From positions 1 through 10,257 of the forward strand of contig PMST01000688.1 of the NCBI GenBank assembly GCA_003168295.1: 10,257 bases of DNA. Direction: 5' to 3'. Numbering within the stretch: position 1 is the first letter of the stretch; every line of letters begins with the position of its first letter. This document shows, in pieces, positions 6,392 to 10,257 of this stretch. This DNA comes from Actinomycetota bacterium (lineage in GTDB: Bacteria > Actinomycetota > Actinomycetes > Streptosporangiales > Streptosporangiaceae). The translations under genes and the position numbers were made by a program. The notes under the pieces were generated by a model. That model saw only the letters and a list, made by a program, of their open reading frames with translations. It was not told the origin of the DNA and did not search any database.

Positions 6392-8344
6392 TTACAGCGA
6401 CTCGGGGGGAGCCAGGTACGGCCGCTGCGCCGTTTTCGCCGCCTCGTAGTCCGCCCGGGCCCGGCGGGTCGATTCCAGCTCAGAAACCTCGGCCACCGGC
6501 ACGTCCCACCACGCTTGGCTGTCCGGCGCGGGCACCGTCGGGTCGGTCTCGATCTGCACCAGCACCGGGCCGCCGGTCCACCGCCTCGCCTCCGCCAGCG
6601 CGCCGGCGAACTCGGTTATCGTCGCCGCCCGCAGCACCCGGACGCCCAGGCTCTGCGCGTTCGCGGCCAGGTCAACCGGCAGCACGTCGCCGTCAAGCCG
6701 GCCGCTCGCCGGGTTACGGTACCGGTAACTGGTGCCGAACCGCTGCGCGCCGACCGTTTCCGACAGCGCCCCGATCGAGGCGAAGCCGTGGTTGTCCACC
6801 AGCACCACGATGATCTTGATGTGCTCCTGCACCGCGGTGACCAGTTCGGCGGCCATCATCAGGTAAGACCCGTCGCCCACCAGGACGAACACCTCGCGAT
6901 CGGGGTCGGCCAGCCTCGCGCCCAGGCCGCCGGCGATCTCGTACCCCATGCAGGAGTAGCCGTACTCGACCTGGTACCCCTTCGGATCCCTGGTGCGCCA
7001 CAGCTTCTGCAGGTCACCCGGCAGGGACCCGGCGGCGCTGACCACCACGTCGGTCGGCTCCGCGGCCTCGTTGACCGCCCCGATGACCTCGGACTGGGCC
7101 GGGAGCGGCTGGTGGCCGAGCGCGTAGGCCCGCCCGACGGCGTCGTCCCAGGCTGCGGCCAGCTGGCGGGCTTCGGCGCGGTAGGCGTCCGAGGTGGACC
7201 AGCTGCCCAGCGCGCGCTCCAGGTCGCGCAGGGCCACCTGGGCGTCCGCGACCACCGGGCAGCCCGCCAGCTTCACCGCGTCCGGGGCCGCGACGTTGAT
7301 GTTGACGAAGCGCACCTTCGGGTGCCCGAACACCGTCCGCGATGCGGTGGTGAAGTCGCTGTACCTGGTGCCGATGCCGATGACGACGTCGGCCTGCCTG
7401 GCCATCTGGTTGGCGGCGGCAGTGCCGGTGCTGCCGATGGCACCGAGCGCGAGCGGATGGTTGTAGGGGAGCGACCCCTTGCCGGCCTGGGTCTCGGCCA
7501 CCGGGATGCCCGCGGCCTCGGCCAGGAAGCGCAGCTCGTCACAGGCTTCGGAATAGATGACCCCGCCGCCCGCCACGATGAGCGGCCGGGAGGCGGCGCG
7601 GATGAGCTGGACCGCGCGGATCAGCGCGACGGTCTCGGGCACCGGCCGGGGGATATGCCAGACGCGCTCGGCGAACAGCTCGGCGGGCCAGTCCCAGGCC
7701 TCCGCCTGGACATCGGCGGGCAGGGCCAGCGTCACCGCGCCGGTCTGCGCCGGATCGGTCAGGACCCGGGCCGCGGCCAGCAGCGCCGACGGGAGCTGCT
7801 CCGGGCGCCAGATCCGGTCGAAGAACACCGAGACCGGCCGGAACACGTCATTTACCGAGACGTCGAGACCGCCGGGGTACTCCAGCTCCTGCAGCACGGG
7901 GGAGGCCGGCCTGGTCGCGAACACGTCGCCGGGCAGCAGCAGCACAGGCAGCCGGTTGATGGTGGCCAGGGCCGCGCCGGTGACCATGTTGGTGGCGCCC
8001 GGACCGATCGAGGAGGTGCACGCCCACGCCGAGAGCCGGTTCCGCATCCGGGCGAACCCGACCGCGGTGTGCACCATGGCCTGCTCGTTGCGGGCCTGGT
8101 AGTAGCGCATCGCCGGTCCGGCCCTGCGTTGTTCGGCGCGCCGTTCGCCCTCGGGCCGTTCCGCCTCGATCAGTTCCGCCTCGAGCAGGGCCTGGCCGAG
8201 TCCGGCCACGTTCCCGTGGCCGAAGATGCCCGAACAGCCCGCGAACAGCCGGTGTTCGGTACCGTCGCGCTCGCTGCGCTGCGCGGCCAGGAACCGCACC
8301 ACCGCCTGGCCTACGGTCAGCCGCACCGTGGTCCCGGCGGTCAT
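6392..8344 (-). CDS. iolD: 3D-(3,5/4)-trihydroxycyclohexane-1,2-dione acylhydrolase, TPP-dependent
   Basis: IolD opens the ring of the diketone made from myo-inositol, giving 5-deoxy-glucuronate, in the cytosolic inositol catabolic pathway. The 650-residue protein has the three-domain architecture of TPP enzymes. Residues 1 to about 190 form the pyrimidine-binding domain, with IFGHGNVAGLG (40-50) and YYQARNEQAM, where Glu87 is the cofactor-activating glutamate. A central domain follows (GGGVIYSEA, then TGTAAANQMA). The C-terminal PP domain has the diphosphate/magnesium motif from GDG (490-492) to Asn518. The FGHGNVAGLG and QARNEQAM segments are more characteristic of IolD than of acetolactate synthase. 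A charged stretch rich in Glu and Arg (about 55-76) sits before the catalytic glutamate and looks longer than usual. The ATG at 8344 has GGAAG 6 bases upstream. No other iol gene is in the window, so the pathway context is missing on this side. Confidence 0.93.
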   Translation of the reverse strand: MTAGTTVRLTVGQAVVRFLAAQRSERDGTEHRLFAGCSGIFGHGNVAGLGQALLEAELIEAERPEGERRAEQRRAGPAMRYYQARNEQAMVHTAVGFARMRNRLSAWACTSSIGPGATNMVTGAALATINRLPVLLLPGDVFATRPASPVLQELEYPGGLDVSVNDVFRPVSVFFDRIWRPEQLPSALLAAARVLTDPAQTGAVTLALPADVQAEAWDWPAELFAERVWHIPRPVPETVALIRAVQLIRAASRPLIVAGGGVIYSEACDELRFLAEAAGIPVAETQAGKGSLPYNHPLALGAIGSTGTAAANQMARQADVVIGIGTRYSDFTTASRTVFGHPKVRFVNINVAAPDAVKLAGCPVVADAQVALRDLERALGSWSTSDAYRAEARQLAAAWDDAVGRAYALGHQPLPAQSEVIGAVNEAAEPTDVVVSAAGSLPGDLQKLWRTRDPKGYQVEYGYSCMGYEIAGGLGARLADPDREVFVLVGDGSYLMMAAELVTAVQEHIKIIVVLVDNHGFASIGALSETVGAQRFGTSYRYRNPASGRLDGDVLPVDLAANAQSLGVRVLRAATITEFAGALAEARRWTGGPVLVQIETDPTVPAPDSQAWWDVPVAEVSELESTRRARADYEAAKTAQRPYLAPPESL

Positions 8345-8515
8345 GCTGTGCTTCCGGAGGTCATGAGGGGCTTCCGCCTGCTGAGCCGGAGGCGCCGGGC
8401 GCGCTGAACGCGCGGGTATGAGAGCTCACAGGCACCGGACTCTACCCGGACCTGGTGTTAGGCGGCGTTCTTCACCGGCGTTCTGGTCCTGCGCTGCTGT
8501 CCCCTAAGCCGCGCA

Positions 8516-8533
8516 CCGGCCTTGTCCGGCCGG
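8516..8533. repeat. Hairpin CCGGCC-ttgtcc-GGCCGG
   Basis: A perfect 6-bp, all-GC stem with a 6-base loop lies in the gap between divergent genes. There is no U-tract. It could be a structured leader element or an operator, but chance is a real possibility in GC-rich DNA. Confidence 0.3.
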
Positions 8534-8558
8534 ACGTATCAACGGCGTCGCCTAGTTG

Positions 8559-8591
8559 CTCCGGCTCTATAAGGTGTCCTCGCGGCCGGAG
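8559..8591. repeat. Inverted repeat CTCCGGC / GCCGGAG
   Basis: A perfect 7-bp inverted repeat encloses a 19-base spacer containing TCTATAAGG, the only AT-rich patch nearby. The spacer also includes AGG-tgt-CCT. It lies 84-116 bases before the GTG at 8675. It could be an operator around a -10-like element of the small gene or a leader stem-loop; the sequence does not decide between them. Confidence 0.3.
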
Positions 8592-8663
8592 TGGTTAGCC
8601 GGGAGGCATCTAGCCTGCCGGGAGACATACCGCAGCCATCCGGGCAGCGCTCCAGTCGGAAAC

Positions 8664-8668
8664 GGGAG
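8664..8668 (+). promoter_or_regulatory. Ribosome binding site GGGAG for the 89-aa protein
   Basis: GGGAG lies 6 bases before the GTG at 8675. It decides this start over the in-frame upstream GTG at 8591. Confidence 0.7.
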
Positions 8669-8674
8669 TTACCG

Positions 8675-8944
8675 GTGGACGGCAGCGTGGTGTTTGTTGA
8701 TTGCCCGGCCTACAGCGATAAGCGCGGCACGATCCGTTGCGGGCTGCCCGCCGAGGTGGAGGACCGGTACACAATGACGTCAACCGACGGGCCGCTGGAA
8801 AGCGCCAGGATCCGGTGCCCGCGCGGCCACTGGTTTAACGGCCCGATTGAGGCGTTCTTCTGGGAAAGCCGGCCAGCGGATCAGCCGCCAGCGCGCTCAG
8901 CGGCCCCGGCCAGGGCGACGTCCCGCCACATAAACGGGCAGTGA
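8675..8944 (+). CDS. Small protein of 89 aa with Cys/His pattern, unknown function
   Basis: From the GTG at 8675 the protein starts MDGSVVFVDCPAY. Three cysteines and one histidine are well placed for a metal site: Cys10, Cys22 (IRCGLP), Cys48 and His52 (IRCPRGHWFNGP). The middle is ordered-looking (AEVEDRYTMTSTDGPLESARI), while the last 25 residues are rich in Pro, Ala, Ser and Arg and probably disordered. The CPRGHWFNG segment suggests a small zinc-binding or nucleic-acid-contacting fold, but this is inferred from residue pattern only. It resembles small hypothetical proteins of actinobacteria in my recollection; no experimentally known function is recalled. It lies between iolD (divergent) and another small cysteine-rich gene 154 bp downstream. 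The ribosome binding site and the change in sequence character at residue 1 support a real gene. Confidence 0.72.
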   Translation: MDGSVVFVDCPAYSDKRGTIRCGLPAEVEDRYTMTSTDGPLESARIRCPRGHWFNGPIEAFFWESRPADQPPARSAAPARATSRHINGQ

Positions 8945-8981
8945 CCTGCGGAACTTCGGGGGCGACCCGGAAGCAGAAGGT

Positions 8982-9009
8982 CTGACTAATCGTTTTCATC
9001 CGGTAACCT
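8982..9009 (+). promoter_or_regulatory. Weak candidate promoter for the 41-aa zinc-ribbon gene
   Basis: CTGACT (8982-8987) and TAACCT (9004-9009) are 16 bases apart, matching sigma-70-like boxes at about four and three of six positions. The stretch is AT-richer than its surroundings and lies about 90 bases before the ATG at 9099. The match is poor and rests mainly on composition and spacing. Confidence 0.22.
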
Positions 9010-9098
9010 TTCGTAGTCACCTGGATGTCCGGCAGCGGGAATACCCGGCGCGCTACCGTGCTCTAGAGGTGTCGCTCAGGGGAGGGGCTAGCTGCGGT

Positions 9099-9224
9099 AT
9101 GGATGAGAACTACTGCTTTGAGTGCGGATCGTATACCCGCGTTGATGACACGACGAAGCTCTGCCTCGTCTGTTACGACTGCTGGCCCGGGGCGAAGAGA
9201 CCGAGCGACCAGTCCGCCGAGTAA
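9099..9224 (+). CDS. 41-aa zinc-ribbon-like small protein
   Basis: This short gene encodes MDENYCFECGSYTRVDD and so on, ending at TAA. Five cysteines form Cys6-x2-Cys9, then 12 residues, then Cys22-x2-Cys25-x2-Cys28. The CxxC...CxxC spacing is that of a minimal zinc ribbon, with Cys28 as a spare or alternative ligand. The C-terminal 13 residues (WPGAKRPSDQSAE) are polar. AGGGGAGGGG (9078-9087) is an unusually strong ribosome binding site, 11 bases before the ATG, a little far but workable. Codon use ending in G or C matches the neighbours only partly, since the short gene contains several A/T-ending codons. The partner and function are unknown; possibilities include nucleic-acid or protein binding. 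It is too short for ordinary gene-calling cut-offs. Confidence 0.68.
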   Translation: MDENYCFECGSYTRVDDTTKLCLVCYDCWPGAKRPSDQSAE

Positions 9225-9246
9225 GGCCAGCGAAGCCACGGTCTCC

Positions 9247-9270
9247 CCGCAGGCGGTACGCTGCTTGCGG
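9247..9270. terminator. Weak stem-loop between the zinc-ribbon gene and GluRS gene
   Basis: CCGCA (9247-9251) can pair with TGCGG (9266-9270) around a 14-base loop that includes a further GCAG/CTGC option. It lies 22 bases after the small gene's stop. There is no U-tract, so termination is only possible. Confidence 0.2.
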
Positions 9271-9302
9271 TCTTGACTACACCTCGTTCGGAGCCATCGC
9301 TA

Positions 9303-10257
9303 ATGCTCAGCCGCACCATCGTCGATTCCCTGTTCTCGCTGGACCTGCCCGAGCCGGAGCACTGGGAGCAGCGCTATCCGCCGCGTGACCTGCCGGAAGG
9401 GGCACAGGTCACTCGTTTCTCGCCGAGCCCGACCGGCTTCCTGCACATCGGCGGCGTGTACGCGGCGACCATCGACGTGGATGTGGCCAGGCACTCCGGC
9501 GGCGTTTACCTGGTCCGCCTGGAGGATACCGATCAGGCCCGCGTGGCCGAAGGTGCCGCCGCGCAGTTCGCCGACGCGTTCGCGTACTTCTCCATCGGAC
9601 CGGACGAAGATGACCAGAACGGCCGCTACGGGCCGTACTCCCAGTCCCGGCGAGCGCAGATTTACCAGACCTACGTGCGCGAGCTGCTGCGCCAGGACAA
9701 GGCTTACCCGTGTTTCGCGACCAAGCATGACCTCGAGGAGATCACCGCCCGGCAGCGGGCCGCGGGCGCCCTGCCCGGCTACTACGGCAAGTGGGCCCTG
9801 TGGCGTGACGCCGATCCGGCGCAGGTGACCGAACGGCTGGCGGCCGGCGACCCGTATGTGGTCAGGTTCCGTTCCCCCGCGGCCGCCGGGGCCAGGGTGA
9901 GCTTCACCGACGCGATCCGCGGTGAGCTGACCCTGGACGCCAACCGCAACGACACGGTCATCCTGAAGAGTAGTGACACCGAACCGCGGCTGCCTACCTA
10001 CCACCTCGCCCACGCCGTCGATGACCACCTGATGCGGGTCACCCTGGTCATCCGCGGCGAGGAGTGGATCTCCTCGGTGCCCCTGCACCTGCAGCTGTTC
10101 GACGCTCTCGGCTTCCCCCGCGTCCAGTACGCGCATATCGCCCTGCTGATGAAGCAGGAAGGCGGCAGCCGCCGCAAGCTGTCCAAGCGCCGCGATCCCG
10201 AAGCCACGGTCAGCTTCTACATCGAGCAGGGCTATCCGGCTCCGGCGGTGCAGTACT
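9303..10257 (+). CDS. gltX: Glutamyl-tRNA synthetase paralogue, 3' end outside the window
   Basis: Class I glutamyl-tRNA synthetases attach glutamate to tRNA in the cytosol. The visible 318 residues cover the catalytic domain. The HIGH-type signature is SPSPTGFLHIGG (HIGG at 48-51), followed by YLVRLEDTDQARV, and the KMSKS-type signature is KLSKRRDPEA (Lys292-Lys295). About 35 residues precede the first strand, including QRYPPRDLPEGAQVTRF, whereas ordinary bacterial GluRS starts almost directly at the RFAPSPTG strand. The zinc-site region reads CFAT (Cys137, Ala139) and later YYGKWALW, so the CxC and downstream Cys of standard GluRS are missing. These features match a second subtype I associate with clostridial-type GluRS paralogues. 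The ATG at 9303 has GGAG 9 bases upstream (9290-9293). The frame remains open to the right edge, and the anticodon-binding region is not visible. Confidence 0.92.
   Translation, partial: MLSRTIVDSLFSLDLPEPEHWEQRYPPRDLPEGAQVTRFSPSPTGFLHIGGVYAATIDVDVARHSGGVYLVRLEDTDQARVAEGAAAQFADAFAYFSIGPDEDDQNGRYGPYSQSRRAQIYQTYVRELLRQDKAYPCFATKHDLEEITARQRAAGALPGYYGKWALWRDADPAQVTERLAAGDPYVVRFRSPAAAGARVSFTDAIRGELTLDANRNDTVILKSSDTEPRLPTYHLAHAVDDHLMRVTLVIRGEEWISSVPLHLQLFDALGFPRVQYAHIALLMKQEGGSRRKLSKRRDPEATVSFYIEQGYPAPAVQY

Larger units (their letters stand above)
8345..8674. other. 330-bp intergenic region between divergent iolD and a small gene
   Basis: No convincing gene lies here. The region should contain the iolD promoter; TAGAGT on the minus strand (8439-8444) is a possible -10, without a good -35. 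It also holds short repeats: GCGCG-ctgaa-CGCGC (8399-8413), the direct repeat CGGCGTTCT at 8463-8471 and 8476-8484, the hairpin 8516-8533, the inverted repeat 8559-8591, and GCCGGGAG repeated at 8598-8605 and 8617-8624. An open frame on the plus strand extends the small gene back to 8591, but its residues do not look protein-like and the good ribosome binding site is at 8664. Confidence 0.6.

Noticed and set aside
6368..8407. A 679-residue plus-strand open frame opposite iolD
   Set aside because: It is rich in Arg, Gly, His and Pro with no recognisable domain, and it mirrors the codon pattern of iolD, as expected for an antisense frame in GC-rich DNA.
8591..8674. Longer start for the 89-residue protein
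   Set aside because: It has no good ribosome binding site, covers a repeat-bearing region, and its residues look non-coding.
9273..9302. TTGACT as a -35 box for the GluRS gene
   Set aside because: No acceptable -10 box lies 16-18 bases downstream before the ATG at 9303.
8345..9302. tRNA genes or a CRISPR array in the gaps
   Set aside because: No cloverleaf with a TTCRANNC-type T-loop and no regularly spaced repeats of 25-35 bases were found.
9300..10136. A 278-residue minus-strand open frame opposite the GluRS gene
   Set aside because: The plus strand carries unmistakable GluRS signatures. The minus-strand frame has only a biased composition.

Overview
The window is GC-rich DNA with dense coding, frequent GTG starts, GGAGG-type ribosome binding sites and very short gaps between genes. 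This is typical of a high-GC actinobacterium. A probable F420/FMN split-barrel enzyme and small cysteine-containing proteins fit that picture. The genus cannot be fixed from sequence alone; the filamentous actinobacteria (Streptosporangiales or relatives) are an inference.

Layout. Bases 1-31 may be the tail of a plus-strand gene. A minus-strand PPOX/F420-type split-barrel protein follows (46-489). Diverging from it is a lipoprotein serpin (638-1903), followed by a small five-helix membrane protein (2007-2516). Converging on that, with a 4-base gap, is a two-gene minus-strand operon: a monomeric sarcosine oxidase-like flavoenzyme (3540-4721) and a betaine-homocysteine methyltransferase-like protein (2521-3543), joined by a GTGA stop/start overlap. 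Diverging from this operon across a 111-bp gap that carries a 12-bp direct repeat is a plus-strand pair: a class I SAM methyltransferase (4833-5441) and an NAD kinase (5443-6306). These converge on iolD (6392-8344, minus), the TPP-dependent trihydroxycyclohexanedione hydrolase of myo-inositol breakdown. A 330-bp gap with several inverted repeats follows. Then come two small cysteine-containing proteins (89 aa at 8675-8944 and 41 aa at 9099-9224), and a glutamyl-tRNA synthetase of unusual subtype that runs off the right edge (9303-10257).

How the genes fit together. The flavoenzyme and the BHMT-like protein plausibly act together on an N-methylated amine: one oxidatively removes N-methyl groups, the other passes a methyl group to homocysteine. 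IolD belongs to inositol catabolism, but no other iol gene is visible. The methyltransferase and NAD kinase are almost certainly co-translated, but their functional link is unknown. The points most worth a second look are the exported serpin with an unusual reactive loop, the methyl-transfer/demethylation operon with its repeat-bearing control region, the GluRS paralogue lacking the bacterial zinc cysteines, and the two small cysteine-rich proteins beside it. No mobile element, CRISPR array, tRNA or rRNA was found.
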